Shown here piece after piece: positions 28,202 to 37,625 of a DNA stretch of 64,000 nucleotides. The stretch comes from VBAU01 sp036005185 (GTDB taxonomy: Bacteria > Bacteroidota > Bacteroidia > Chitinophagales > Chitinophagaceae), in contig DASYQS010000050.1 in assembly GCA_036005185.1 (NCBI GenBank), positions 74,066 to 138,065 of the forward strand, read 5' to 3'. Both the position numbers and the translations under genes were made by a program. Position 1 is the first letter of the stretch. Every line of letters starts with the position of its first letter. Under the pieces are notes generated by a model that saw only the letters and a program-made list of their open reading frames with translations, was not told the origin of the DNA and made no database searches.

Positions 28202-29344
28202 ATGATTAAAATGAAGTTTTCCCATGCAAATTGTCTGATAATTTTATTTGCATGCATTATCATTTCCGGATGCGGTGCTTCAAAAAAAGCAACTACAGGT
28301 TTCAGCGATTTTCCGGCAGGAACATCTCCGCAGGAAATCGGTAAAATTGTTGTGAACCGTTATTTGGAATTGCCTTATCAAAATTTTAATCGACCTGCAC
28401 CTCCTAGATATATTACTTATCCCGAAACCTGTACTTGTTATGGAGCACTGACTTTTGCGAAGGCGACAGATGATAAAAGCTTGGTATCAAAACTTGCCGA
28501 ACGATTCGATCCTCTATTTGGTTCACGAGATAGCTTGATACCACCTGCGAATCACGTTGATTACTCAGTCTTCGGTGCGGTTCCATTCGAACTTTATATT
28601 CAAACGAAAGATCAGAAGTATCTCGACCTCGGTAAAAAGATCGCAGACGCTCAATGGACCCTTCCTAAAAACCCCAAGCCTGAAGAAGCTTATTACAACA
28701 ATAAAGGAATGACTTGGCAGACCAGGATGTGGATTGATGATATGTTCATGATCACTGCAGTACAGGCGCAAGCTTACAGAGCCACGGGCAACGAACAATA
28801 TATTAATCGTGCAGCAAAAGAAATGGTTCTCTATCTCGATACATTGCAAAAACCTAACGGTCTTTTTTACCATGCACCTGATGTTCCTTTTTTCTGGGGG
28901 CGGGGTAATGGATGGATGGCTGCAGGAATGACGGAATTGCTTCGGTCATTGCCAAAGAATAACCCCGATAGGTCAAGGATCATGCAAGGCTATAAAACCA
29001 TGATGGCCTCGTTGTTGAAATATCAATCGGCCGATGGAATGTGGCGACAGTTGATCGATGATCCATCTTCATGGCCGGAGACTTCGTCCACAGGCATGTT
29101 TACTTTTGCATTTATTACTGGTGTAAAAGAGGGGTGGTTGGATGCAAAAAGCTACGGTCCCGCCGCTCATAAAGCCTGGCTGTCGCTTATCAAATACATT
29201 AATGATAAAGGAGATATTAGTGAGGTTTGTGAAGGCACAAATAAAAAAAATGATCGTCAATATTATCTCGATCGTAAAAGAAATATCGGAGATTTGCATG
29301 GGCAGGCCCCCATTTTATGGTGCGCCACTGCCCTTCTAAGATAA
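28202..29344 (+). CDS. GH105 unsaturated rhamnogalacturonyl/glucuronyl hydrolase (lipoprotein)
   Basis: A ~380-residue lipoprotein (IISGCGAS lipobox) with an (alpha/alpha)6 barrel of GH105, which removes 4,5-unsaturated uronic acids left by lyases on rhamnogalacturonan, ulvan or other uronans. The probable general acid is the Asp pair of MWIDDMFMIT (179/180). W-G-R-G-N-G-W-M-A-A-G and WRQLIDDPSSWPETSSTGMF are family signatures. I prefer ATG 28202 (28211 is a close alternative) because the lipoprotein signal follows; an in-frame ATG at 28136 would add a charged extension that overlaps the terminator region. The gene starts about 70 bp after a terminator, so it probably has its own promoter. 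Confidence 0.88.
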   Translation: MIKMKFSHANCLIILFACIIISGCGASKKATTGFSDFPAGTSPQEIGKIVVNRYLELPYQNFNRPAPPRYITYPETCTCYGALTFAKATDDKSLVSKLAERFDPLFGSRDSLIPPANHVDYSVFGAVPFELYIQTKDQKYLDLGKKIADAQWTLPKNPKPEEAYYNNKGMTWQTRMWIDDMFMITAVQAQAYRATGNEQYINRAAKEMVLYLDTLQKPNGLFYHAPDVPFFWGRGNGWMAAGMTELLRSLPKNNPDRSRIMQGYKTMMASLLKYQSADGMWRQLIDDPSSWPETSSTGMFTFAFITGVKEGWLDAKSYGPAAHKAWLSLIKYINDKGDISEVCEGTNKKNDRQYYLDRKRNIGDLHGQAPILWCATALLR

Positions 29345-29415
29345 TTACCAACGAGCTGAAGGTTTTCGCGCTATTCATCGTCAAATTATGGGGTTGTTAA
29401 ACACTAACTGAAGTG

Positions 29416-32283
29416 ATGAAGGTAACTCATGCCATACTGCTCGTTGTTTTTCTTTTTGTTTCCATTCATTTGTTTTCGCAAACAAAGACTGGAACGGTAA
29501 AAGGGAAAGTCATTGATTCAACTACACTACAAAATTTAAAGAGTGCCACCGTCTCCATTTTAAATACCGCTGATTCTTCTATTGTTCGCTATGGTCAATC
29601 TATGGAAGATGGAAGCTTTAAACTCGAAAATATTCCTTTCGGAGATTATATTTTATTGATAACCTCCGTGGGTTTGCAGAATACAACAAAAAATTTTTCC
29701 GTTAGCGCAAAAAAGCCAGAGTACAATGCTGGCACATTATATCTCGTCCGTGACGCTAAAGTTCTTGGGGAAGTAGTTGTTAAAACTCCACTGGTTATTA
29801 TCAAAGGCGATACGGCTGAATTCAATGCAGGCCAGGTGAAAACAATCCCTAATGCAATGGCTGAAGATGTATTAAAAAAACTTCCCGGTGTGGAGGTAGA
29901 AAAAGACGGCACTGTAAAATCACAAGGACAAAATGTAACTCGTGTGTTGGTTGATGGGAAAAAATTTTTTGGCGATGATCCCAAGATGGCGACCAAAAAT
30001 ATCCCTGCTGATATCATCGATAAAATTCAAGTGATCGATGCACAAAGCGACCAGAGTGTATTTAGTGGTTTTGATGATGGCAATCGTGTTAAAACAATAA
30101 ATATTGTCACGAAAAAAAACAGACGAAAAGGAATATTTGGTAAGGCTAGTGCAGCAATGGGAAATAATGATCGTTATGCTGGTGCAATAAGTGCAAACAG
30201 ATTTAATGGTAATCAGCAGCTATCATTCATTGCTCAAGGAAACAACATCAACAACCAAAATTTTACGGTGCAGGATTTTCTGGGTAGCATGAATACCGGA
30301 GGGGGAGGTGGTGGTGGCGGGGACAACCGAGGTGGAGGGGGCGCAAATGTTTTTAACGGGAACTCTTCTGGTATATCTACCACGCTTGCCGGAGGTGTCA
30401 ATTATAATGATGTATGGGGGAAAAAAACGTTAGCGAATGGAAGCTATTTTTACAACAATATAAAATCAACAAATAGCAGGGACAGATCTCGTGAAACTTT
30501 TGTTACCGGCGATTCTTCTCTTTTCAATATCAGCCAATTTATTTCAGAAAATAATAATAAAAACCAGCGCTTCAATATTGAGATTGATCATCGTTTTGAT
30601 TCTCTGAATTCTCTACTAATCCGCCCCTCATATAGCTATCAGCAAACAGATGCAACCAGTGAAACGCATTCTCTTACTACAAAAGGAAAATTATCTCCGC
30701 TAAATGAAGTATTGTCAAATACTACTTCGGAAAATCATGGATATAATTTCAATAACAGCATCTTGTTCCGTCACCAGTTTAAAAAAAGCGGAAGAACCTT
30801 TAGCATAAATCTTACACAGGGAATGAACAGCAATGATCGAAGAGGGACTAATTTATCTTATACAAATAATTTTAGCCGCATTGATACAGTTGATCAAGTA
30901 ACCAGCACTAACAGAGATGGCAAAAATTTTGGGGCCAATGTTTCCCTTACTGAACGCATCGGCCTTAAGTCACAAGTAGAACTCACTTATAATTATAATT
31001 ACACAAAAAACAATTCCGATCAGCAAACATATAGGCTCGATACATTGACCCGCAAATACGATGTGGTTGTTTCTAATTTAACTAATCTGTTTGAGAATAC
31101 AAATATCTCTCAGCGTGCTGGTGTCAATTACAGGATTCAACTTAATCAGGAGTGGAGTTACTCGGTTGGGATGGCTGTTCAGCATGCCGACCTCACGAGT
31201 AACAATCAAACAAAAAATAGTTTTTTGAATCAGTCATTTTATAACTTGTTTCCAGCCTTCCAATTTCAATACAGAAAAATGAGGACAAAGAACCTGCGCT
31301 TTAGTTACCGTGGCAGCACCCAACAGCCATCGATCATGCAATTGCAGGATGTAATCGATAATAGCAATGTATTATACATCAGAAGCGGCAACCCCGCATT
31401 AAAACAAGAATTCACGAATAATTTCAACTTGAATTATAATACAGTGAATATTACCAAGTTCAAATATTTATCGATGAGCCTAAATAGTAGTTTTGTATCT
31501 AACAAAATTGCCAATACCAATACTGTGAATACAACTCGTGACACTATCGTTGTGGACGGATATAAGCTGGGGCCGGGCGTTCAATTTTCAAAACCACAAA
31601 ATCTGAATGGAGCATTTAATGTTAGCGGATTTATTAATTATAGCCTGCCTGTTACAAAACCTAAATCAAGGATCAGTTTTACGGGGCGCATTAACTATAG
31701 CAGGGATGTAAATCTGGTGAACAGCATAAAAACTTATACAAACAATTATGTGCTTGGTGATATGATCCGTTTTACAATGAACCTCAAGGAAAAATTAGAC
31801 CTTAATTTTTCAAGCAATTCAACTTACAATATTGTTCGCTATACTGCACAGAAAGAACAGAATGGCGATTATTTCACCCAGCGATTTTCGATTGAGCCGA
31901 CCTGGTCAACAAAAAGCGGCTGGATACTTTCCAATGATTTTGACTATGTAATGAACCGGGGTCAGGGCGCCGGCTTTAATCAATCAGTGCCTTTGTGGAA
32001 TGCAGGGCTGGCAAAACTTTTTTTGAAAAACAAAGAAGCCGAATTAAGATTTTCTGTTTTTGATATTCTAAATCAGAATAAAAGCATCACCCGCAATGTT
32101 GAGCAAAACTATATTGAGGATGTACGAACTGAAGTGTTGAACCGGTATTTTTTATTGAGCTTTACTTACTATCTGAGGAAATTCAATGGGCAGCAACCGG
32201 GAAGAATGAATAACAATCCAAGAAGAAATAATTTTGAAAATAGAGGAAATAACAACTTCAATGAAAGACGGATGCGTAACTGA
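29416..32283 (+). CDS. Outer-membrane beta-barrel protein, PF14905 type with CarboxypepD-like domain
   Basis: A 955-residue TonB-receptor-like protein that is not a SusC. The signal peptide ends near residue 23 (HLFSQ). A carboxypeptidase-regulatory-like domain follows (VKGKVIDSTTLQNLKSATVS), then a plug-like segment with IIKGDTAEFNAGQ and MAEDVLKKLPGVEVEKDG, and a barrel of the outer-membrane-beta-barrel family ending in a polar Asn/Arg-rich tail. A glycine run (eight Gly) near residue 298 probably forms a flexible loop. No SusD partner is adjacent. Proteins of this type occur in many Bacteroidota with unknown cargo; peptide or siderophore uptake has been suggested for relatives. ATG 29416 is one codon inside an in-frame GTG. 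Confidence 0.8.
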   Translation: MKVTHAILLVVFLFVSIHLFSQTKTGTVKGKVIDSTTLQNLKSATVSILNTADSSIVRYGQSMEDGSFKLENIPFGDYILLITSVGLQNTTKNFSVSAKKPEYNAGTLYLVRDAKVLGEVVVKTPLVIIKGDTAEFNAGQVKTIPNAMAEDVLKKLPGVEVEKDGTVKSQGQNVTRVLVDGKKFFGDDPKMATKNIPADIIDKIQVIDAQSDQSVFSGFDDGNRVKTINIVTKKNRRKGIFGKASAAMGNNDRYAGAISANRFNGNQQLSFIAQGNNINNQNFTVQDFLGSMNTGGGGGGGGDNRGGGGANVFNGNSSGISTTLAGGVNYNDVWGKKTLANGSYFYNNIKSTNSRDRSRETFVTGDSSLFNISQFISENNNKNQRFNIEIDHRFDSLNSLLIRPSYSYQQTDATSETHSLTTKGKLSPLNEVLSNTTSENHGYNFNNSILFRHQFKKSGRTFSINLTQGMNSNDRRGTNLSYTNNFSRIDTVDQVTSTNRDGKNFGANVSLTERIGLKSQVELTYNYNYTKNNSDQQTYRLDTLTRKYDVVVSNLTNLFENTNISQRAGVNYRIQLNQEWSYSVGMAVQHADLTSNNQTKNSFLNQSFYNLFPAFQFQYRKMRTKNLRFSYRGSTQQPSIMQLQDVIDNSNVLYIRSGNPALKQEFTNNFNLNYNTVNITKFKYLSMSLNSSFVSNKIANTNTVNTTRDTIVVDGYKLGPGVQFSKPQNLNGAFNVSGFINYSLPVTKPKSRISFTGRINYSRDVNLVNSIKTYTNNYVLGDMIRFTMNLKEKLDLNFSSNSTYNIVRYTAQKEQNGDYFTQRFSIEPTWSTKSGWILSNDFDYVMNRGQGAGFNQSVPLWNAGLAKLFLKNKEAELRFSVFDILNQNKSITRNVEQNYIEDVRTEVLNRYFLLSFTYYLRKFNGQQPGRMNNNPRRNNFENRGNNNFNERRMRN

Positions 32284-32348
32284 AATGGTGAATAATGCAA
32301 TAAAATTTTTTATTTTCAATCCTCAATTTTGCAGCTAGCAAAACAAAT

Positions 32349-32831
32349 ATGCGGCAAGTTCTGACTATTTTCTTGTTTTCTCCGTTGGTTATTTTCGCTC
32401 AGCACAGGGATTCTATTCCCATAAAAAAAGCGAACAGGATCATCATTGTTACGAATAAGCCAGCTAAGAATAACTATCAGTTTCTGCAAATTGCTTTAGA
32501 AAATGGCGGATACACCATTGATCTTAAGAATGAGGATTCATTAACTGTACAAACGGCAGAGACCAGAGGAAATTCTGTATCCGTTACATACCATTTAAAT
32601 GGGATCGCTAAAGAAAATGAGATCATTCTATTTGGAAAATATACTTCAAAGGTTGAATCATCAATAGGGGGAACAGGAGTCAAGGACTTTGTGTATGATA
32701 TATCCAACACCGGCAAAAAAGGATCTGCCTCACAGTTTACTTTTCAGGCAATGGATGACGTTGCCAAATTGTTCAAAGCTGGCAGATATTACATGATACT
32801 AGATTCAAAAAAAACCTCCTTAATAAAATAG
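32349..32831 (+). CDS. Secreted hypothetical protein
   Basis: A 160-residue protein that I do not recognise. A signal peptide (residues 1-17, VIFAQ) indicates export to the periplasm or beyond. The mature part has an N-terminal basic strand (KKANRIIIVTNK), a helix (YQFLQIALENGGY) and beta strands with VSVTYHLNGIAKENEIILFGKY, followed by a C-terminal helix (QAMDDVAKLFKAG). There are no cysteines and no catalytic motif. It lies 65 bp after the barrel protein and in the same orientation, so the two may be co-transcribed. Confidence 0.6.
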   Translation: MRQVLTIFLFSPLVIFAQHRDSIPIKKANRIIIVTNKPAKNNYQFLQIALENGGYTIDLKNEDSLTVQTAETRGNSVSVTYHLNGIAKENEIILFGKYTSKVESSIGGTGVKDFVYDISNTGKKGSASQFTFQAMDDVAKLFKAGRYYMILDSKKTSLIK

Positions 32832-32992
32832 CGCTGGAGTCTGCTTTCTACATAGACATCTCTAGAATTTTTTTTGCATGCCGCAATCAGCCCCTGAAAT
32901 TGCCGTAATTGCACGTCGCACCTTGTAAAATTTCAGCTTAAGTTTGCGTGATCAAATCAATCGATAATTTCTAAATAAAAAAATCAATAACC

Positions 32993-33559
32993 ATGCGAAA
33001 AATTGTTTTATTCATGCACACCACCCTTGATGGTTTTGTTGCAGGGCCAAATGGAGAAATGGATTGGATTTATGTTGATGACGAAATGTTTGACTATGCC
33101 GGCAAGGAAACAGATCAGGCCGACACAGCCTTATACGGGCGGGTAACATATGAAATGATGGAAAGTTATTGGCCTACAGCTGCCGATCAACCCAATGCTA
33201 CAAAACATGATATTCAACATTCACACTGGTATAATAGTGTTACCAAAGTAGTTTTATCACGAACCATGAAAGGACAGAATTTGAAAAACACCATGATCAT
33301 TGGTGATAATGTTCCTGAACAAATTCATAAGCTCAAACAGCAAGGAGACAAGAATATTTTGATCTTCGGCAGCCCCACAGCCGTTCATTCATTATTAAAA
33401 GAGAACATGATAGACGAGTTTTGGATATTTATAAATCCGGTTTTGCTCGGAGAAGGTATTCCTTTGTTTGCCGATGTGAAGGACAAATTGAGTTTGAAAC
33501 TGCTTTCAAGCAAAGTTTTTTCTTCTGGCGTCGTTGGACTTCAATATGAAAGAAATTAA
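32993..33559 (+). CDS. RibD-C / dihydrofolate-reductase-like family protein
   Basis: A 188-residue cytoplasmic protein with the RibD C-terminal (DHFR-like) fold: MRKIVLFMHTTLDGFVAG at the N-terminus, ALYGRVTYEMMESYWP (the NADPH-site G-R-x-T-Y-E), KVVLSRT, NILIFGSPTAVHSLL and DEFWIFINPVLLGEG near the C-terminus. Stand-alone members of this family are presumed NAD(P)H-dependent reductases; the substrate is unknown. It is flanked by gaps of 161 and 138 bp and faces the DUF1272 gene tail to tail, so it is probably monocistronic. Confidence 0.85.
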   Translation: MRKIVLFMHTTLDGFVAGPNGEMDWIYVDDEMFDYAGKETDQADTALYGRVTYEMMESYWPTAADQPNATKHDIQHSHWYNSVTKVVLSRTMKGQNLKNTMIIGDNVPEQIHKLKQQGDKNILIFGSPTAVHSLLKENMIDEFWIFINPVLLGEGIPLFADVKDKLSLKLLSSKVFSSGVVGLQYERN

Positions 33560-33611
33560 AAATAAACAATAAAATAATCAATTCCATTTGAATGCGGTAT
33601 TGTTTTGCTGA

Positions 33612-33641
33612 ACTATGAACCCGTTTGAAACAATTCATAGT
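33612..33641. terminator. Possible bidirectional terminator between convergent genes
   Basis: An 8-bp perfect inverted repeat ACTATGAA / TTCATAGT with a 14-nt loop sits between the tail-to-tail RibD-like and DUF1272 genes. The T-run is weak, so this is tentative. Confidence 0.35.
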
Positions 33642-33697
33642 CTATTTTGAAGGTCGGGACATAGTGCTATTTCTTCGGTTGCTCTGTTTTTTGTGGA

Positions 33698-33988
33698 TTA
33701 TCTTTCGCTGGGTTTAATGTCTTTAGTTATTATTAGTTTTTTTTCAAACTTGGCGAGGTCAACAGGTCTGATATATTCTTCAGTCTTTGCAGGATATTTC
33801 AACAATTTTTCTTTTGGTCTGATCGGACGTTTTTCAAATCCGCCTCCACAGTTGGGGCAAACATTGTGTAATACATTTGTGACGCATTCTTCGCAAAAGG
33901 TGCACTCGAAGGTGCAGATCATTGCTTCTGTACTATCGTTGGGTAATTTTTTACCACAGTTTTCGCATAATGGTCTTATTTCTAACAT
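33698..33988 (-). CDS. DUF1272 zinc-ribbon-like small protein
   Basis: A 96-residue protein of the DUF1272 family. It shows four CxxC-type cysteine pairs for metal binding: CENC, then CTFECTFCEEC, then CPNCGGGF, followed by RRP-like basic sequence (EKRPIRPKEKLLKYPA). The first ~55 residues form the conserved domain; the remainder is a charged tail. Function in the family is unknown; zinc binding is inferred from the cysteines. The gene stands alone on the minus strand, 64 bp downstream of the HD-domain gene. Confidence 0.85.
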   Translation of the reverse strand: MLEIRPLCENCGKKLPNDSTEAMICTFECTFCEECVTNVLHNVCPNCGGGFEKRPIRPKEKLLKYPAKTEEYIRPVDLAKFEKKLIITKDIKPSER

Positions 33989-34052
33989 ATTTTCTTAGTT
34001 GTTGCGTAATTTAATTTGCGAAATAAATATTTGTTCCGTAAGTAGTGAAGAT

Positions 34053-34676
34053 TTATCCAAGAACTCTTTGTTTAACCAGTTCAGTATCTATACCGCCTCG
34101 CTTCATTTTTTGTTCAGCTTCATTTTCAATTTGTCTCTTTAGCTCGAATAAGGTTTCATCAAAAAGCACATGCTTGTCCATCATATAGCACATATCATAT
34201 TCAATCTCTTCCCATGTCGAAAATTCAGCATGATTATGCTGAAGTTGAACTTCTAACTTATCTAAAGCATTTGCCACCTTAGATTCGTAAGTTTGCTTTT
34301 CTTCAAACTCATAAAACAAATTATAAATTTCCTCACCGTTCGTATTTTTTAAAACGGAACGTAAGTTTTCAATTGCTTGCTTTTCATTTTCTATTTTTTT
34401 AATCTTAATACTTGGATCACGTAAAACATCCAGTGCAGATATATCCTTTGCTTCAGCCTCAACCAGATCGTGTATGATGATCATTTTTAAGAGCCTTGCC
34501 GTATCAACCTTTTGTTTTAATAATGGTTCAATTAAAACCGCCATTAATGACATGCGCCAGCAATGTTCTGCCACGCTTTCCTGTCTTCCGCTTGAAGTAT
34601 AACTATGGCGTAGTTCGAATTTTAATTGTTCTGCAAGAGTAAGAACGCTGAGAATTGAAGAGATTTGTTTTTCCAT
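34053..34676 (-). CDS. HD-domain phosphohydrolase (YfbR/HD_3-like)
   Basis: A 207-residue cytoplasmic protein with an HD metal-binding phosphohydrolase domain. SVAEHCWRMSLMAVL supplies the first His, IIIHDLVEAEAKDI the HD pair, and a later Asp lies in VANALDKLEVQLQHN. This layout matches the HD_3/YfbR group, 5'-deoxynucleotidase-like enzymes. A nucleotide-salvage or housecleaning role is inferred. ATG 34676 is used; a TTG two codons upstream is in frame but less likely. It belongs to a small set of unrelated minus-strand genes between the polysaccharide loci. Confidence 0.8.
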   Translation of the reverse strand: MEKQISSILSVLTLAEQLKFELRHSYTSSGRQESVAEHCWRMSLMAVLIEPLLKQKVDTARLLKMIIIHDLVEAEAKDISALDVLRDPSIKIKKIENEKQAIENLRSVLKNTNGEEIYNLFYEFEEKQTYESKVANALDKLEVQLQHNHAEFSTWEEIEYDMCYMMDKHVLFDETLFELKRQIENEAEQKMKRGGIDTELVKQRVLG

Positions 34677-34775
34677 GGTCAAAGCTAACTAATAGCTGCA
34701 AAATACTAATAGCATTTGTTTCAACTACAGCTTTAACATGGATAGTTATCAGACAGAATCTTTCTCCTCTGTTTT

Positions 34776-35279
34776 TTATTTGGATACTTTTTTGAGTCTT
34801 TGCTTGAACCTGAGTTCCCAATTTTTTTCATCATAAGTTTTTTCACTTATTCGAAGAACTGTGCCATCGACTTGAGAAATAAATCCTTGCCTGGAAAGAT
34901 AGGTATCGTTATTAATCGTGAATTGCTTATAGATATACCAGTTGCCATCCACTTTTTTGGTATCCCAAACTTGATACAACCCATTGTCGCTTGTCCAAAC
35001 AAAGCCCCATTTGTTATTGGTTTTATCCCAGGCTCTTATCGCGATGGAATTCATTCCATTTGTAAAATGCCACTCTTCGATAAAACAGGAAGGATTGACT
35101 CCCCGTTTTATTTTAAAATAGGAATTGCTATCTAAGCTGTTATCTGCTTTTATTTCAAACCAGGTACCCTCCCAAAAATCGAAATATTTTGCATCTCCCT
35201 CAGGAATAAATGGCTTAATATCCTGACTTTGACATAGGTACGAAATGAATAAGAATAAACATGATAAGAATAGTTTCAT
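34776..35279 (-). CDS. Secreted hypothetical protein, FDFWxGxW type
   Basis: A 167-residue protein with a signal peptide (MKLFLSCLFLFISYLCQSQ). The mature part begins with KYFDFWEGTWFEIK, a motif resembling lipocalin-like DUF1579-type proteins, followed by alternating beta strands (NSIAIRAWDKTNNKWGFVW, then GNWYIYKQFTIN) consistent with a small beta barrel. I infer an exported calycin-like protein with unknown ligand. It lies 99 bp upstream of the HD gene in the same direction and is not obviously related in function. Confidence 0.6.
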   Translation of the reverse strand: MKLFLSCLFLFISYLCQSQDIKPFIPEGDAKYFDFWEGTWFEIKADNSLDSNSYFKIKRGVNPSCFIEEWHFTNGMNSIAIRAWDKTNNKWGFVWTSDNGLYQVWDTKKVDGNWYIYKQFTINNDTYLSRQGFISQVDGTVLRISEKTYDEKNWELRFKQRLKKVSK

Positions 35280-35579
35280 AAATCATTTTTGATGAATGTA
35301 AATGAAAAGAAATTACTGTAAAATGAAAACCTGCTTAAGCCTTAAAATTTATAATCGAGAGAGGAATTATATGTTCTGTTGCTTTTTACGATGGCTACTT
35401 TAAATTCAAGACCAAAATCAGCTGAAAATTGCGATCAGTGCACTAAATGTCGCTAAAGCAATACATAGAGGAATGAATATTCTATTATCATTTTCTCTTG
35501 TTGAAATTCAAGAACCGAATACTTTTCTTCAGGTATAATGACTCTGAATTCTTTCATCGGTATTCTAGCAACAAATTAA
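35280..35579. other. Intergenic zone with minus-strand ORF remnants
   Basis: No intact gene in 300 bp. On the minus strand, ATG 35557 opens a 34-codon frame (MKEFRVIIPEEKYSVLEFQQ..., stop at 35453). Further on, ~26 codons ending at 35342 read QFSADFGLEFKVAIVKSNRT... and end in Tyr-Lys-Phe-stop, a barrel-like C-terminus. They look like the start and end of lost genes, but both are short enough to be chance. Confidence 0.3.
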
Positions 35580-36332
35580 TTAAGAGAAATACATCCCGCC
35601 ATTAATATCAATATTCGCCCCCGTAATAAAACTCGATTCGTCACTGGTTAAATAAGCAACGAGATCAGCGACTTCATTTGCCTCGCCCTGTCTTCTTAAA
35701 GGCGTGGCATTGGCAACATTGGTTCTTACTTCGGGCTTTGTGAAGATGTCGTGAAAGCTGGTAGCGATCATGCCCGGACAAACTGCATTCACACGGATTC
35801 CTTTTGGGCCCAGTTCTTTGGCCAAGCCACGCGTAAATGTTGACACTGCACCTTTGCTGGTGGCATAAGCCATAGCGCCAAAACCTCCACCATCTCTCGC
35901 CGCTTGCGATGAAAAATTGATGATCGAAGAACCTGCAGGCATGAAAGGCACAACATATTTTGATAAAAGAAAAACAGATTTCAAGTTGAGCTCAATTACC
36001 TGATCCCAAAAAGCCTCGTCCATATCTTCCAAAACTTTTCTTGCTATCAGACCTCCGGCTACATTTACTAAAATATGTACTTCTGATCCAAATGCTTTTT
36101 TTGATGCCTCTATCAACTGCACTACTTCATTGCTTTTAGTGACATCAGCTTTTACCGCAATGGCTTCTGCTCCTTTATCCGTTAGTTGTTTTACCAGCTC
36201 ATTGGCTTTTTCACCCGATCCAAAATAGTTGATGACAATCTTAGCGCCTTCTTCTGCAAGTTTCAACGAAATGGCTTTGCCAATATCTCTGGCGCCTCCT
36301 GTTACAATCGCAACTTTATTTTTTAATCTCAT
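35580..36332 (-). CDS. SDR oxidoreductase, probable uronate (DEH/KDG pathway) reductase
   Basis: A 250-residue classical short-chain dehydrogenase: cofactor motif TGGARDIGK (11-19), a NVAGG segment for the NNAG motif, catalytic Ser in INFSSQAA and YATSK, and C-terminal GANIDINGG. In alginate loci of Bacteroidota a gene in this position encodes the reductase that turns 4-deoxy-L-erythro-5-hexoseulose uronate (DEH) into 2-keto-3-deoxygluconate. A KduD-type dehydrogenase is the alternative. Its start overlaps the end of the MFS gene by 17 bp, so translation is probably coupled. It is the last gene of the minus-strand alginate operon. Confidence 0.82.
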   Translation of the reverse strand: MRLKNKVAIVTGGARDIGKAISLKLAEEGAKIVINYFGSGEKANELVKQLTDKGAEAIAVKADVTKSNEVVQLIEASKKAFGSEVHILVNVAGGLIARKVLEDMDEAFWDQVIELNLKSVFLLSKYVVPFMPAGSSIINFSSQAARDGGGFGAMAYATSKGAVSTFTRGLAKELGPKGIRVNAVCPGMIATSFHDIFTKPEVRTNVANATPLRRQGEANEVADLVAYLTSDESSFITGANIDINGGMYFS

Positions 36333-37617
36333 AAACCAATTTATTTTTTGATGTGATAAATGTAATGCAGATCCAAGCCAGCGGCACCATCATGGCGCCC
36401 ATGATGAAAAATGAAACATAGCTTGTTTTGGTTATTAAGGGAACAGCCCATGTGGTGAGCAAAGTTCCCAGCACGGCAGAAGTGCCTCCCATGCCTGCAA
36501 CCGTACCTACATTTTTTCCGTGAAAATAATCGCTGGGTAAGGTTTGCAAATTATTGATGAGAAATTGAAAACCAAATAAAGTGGTACTAATAAGAAAAAT
36601 GGCCAATGGAACATTTTGTTTTAGCTGATCCAGATAGATCGCTGTGGTGGCAAGAGCGATCAGCATGAGTGTACAGCCAATGGTGATTGCATATTTCCTT
36701 GCTTTTACGGGAGCGATATTTTTTTTTATCAGCATAGATGAAAAAAAACCTCCTGTCAAACCACCAATGGCGGCAAATAAGTAAGGAATCCATGTGAAAC
36801 CACCAACTTGCTTGATGTCAAATTCAAATTGTTCTTTTAAAAAACTGGGCAGCCAGGTAACAAACATCCACCATACCGGATCAATAAAAAATCTGGAGCT
36901 GATAATGCCCCAAGTATTTTTGAATTGGAGCAACTCACTCCACGAATGAACCTTTGTTTCAACAGGAAGATTTTTTTCTCCTGTATTGACTTTCAAAATA
37001 TGCTCCTGCTCTTGTTTTGTTATCCATGGATGTTTATCGGGAGTTGATCGGTTGATGAAGAGCCAGGGAATGATCCATAATAAACCCAATACGGCAATTC
37101 CTGCAAATGTGGCTTGCCAGCCATACCTCAAATATAACATCGCAATAAAAGGAGCAGCTATGACCGACCCTAATGAAGCGCCTGCGCCGAAAATACCCTG
37201 TGCAATTGCCCTTTCTTTTGCCGGAAACCATTCCGCATTTGATTTAGTAGCACCAGGCCAGTTGCCCGCTTCAAAAAATCCGAGAAAAAAACGGAAGATG
37301 CTGAAAGATGAAATAGCTTTTGCCAAAGCATGGAGCGCAATGGAAATACTCCACCCCAAAATAGAAACAACAAAGCCAAGTCTTGTTCCTATCGCGTCCA
37401 TTAATTTTCCGGTAAAAGTTTGTCCCAATGCATAAGCGATCATGAAAAAACTGGTGATCAATGCCAGCGCCTTTTTATTATCTGCATTTGCAATCCCAAA
37501 ATCTTTATAAATAAAAGGCCACATGATATTGATAGCACTGCGGTCAATATAGTTGATGATGGTTGCTAAGGCAATGAGCCCGATGATATACCATCTTAAA
37601 CCTTGTATCTTTTTCAT
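36316..37617 (-). CDS. MFS transporter, hexuronate (ExuT/anion:cation symporter) type
   Basis: A 433-residue inner-membrane permease with about 12 predicted helices. ATIINYIDRSAINIMWPF in the first helices and GFFEAGNWPGATKSNAEWFP are marks of the hexuronate/sugar-acid branch of the major facilitator superfamily (ExuT, GudP-like). In alginate loci this protein carries unsaturated monouronate or DEH from periplasm to cytoplasm. It is separated from kdgF upstream by 111 bp occupied by an AT-rich dyad repeat, and overlaps the SDR gene downstream by 17 bp. Confidence 0.88.
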   Translation of the reverse strand: MKKIQGLRWYIIGLIALATIINYIDRSAINIMWPFIYKDFGIANADNKKALALITSFFMIAYALGQTFTGKLMDAIGTRLGFVVSILGWSISIALHALAKAISSFSIFRFFLGFFEAGNWPGATKSNAEWFPAKERAIAQGIFGAGASLGSVIAAPFIAMLYLRYGWQATFAGIAVLGLLWIIPWLFINRSTPDKHPWITKQEQEHILKVNTGEKNLPVETKVHSWSELLQFKNTWGIISSRFFIDPVWWMFVTWLPSFLKEQFEFDIKQVGGFTWIPYLFAAIGGLTGGFFSSMLIKKNIAPVKARKYAITIGCTLMLIALATTAIYLDQLKQNVPLAIFLISTTLFGFQFLINNLQTLPSDYFHGKNVGTVAGMGGTSAVLGTLLTTWAVPLITKTSYVSFFIMGAMMVPLAWICITFITSKNKLVYEIKK

Positions 37618-37625
37618 TTAGTGAG

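Noticed and set aside
30298..30345. G-rich tract in the barrel gene as a phase-variation switch
   Set aside because: The G run is interrupted by A and T and encodes mixed glycine codons; there is no long homopolymer likely to slip.
33693..33998. Plus-strand frame of 101 codons opposite the DUF1272 gene
   Set aside because: It is the antisense of a gene with clear CxxC motifs and has no features of its own.
34680..34689. CAAAGCTAAC before the HD gene as another integron R box
   Set aside because: The complementary box expected after the HD gene stop is absent and no L-box pair is found, so the cassette pattern fails.
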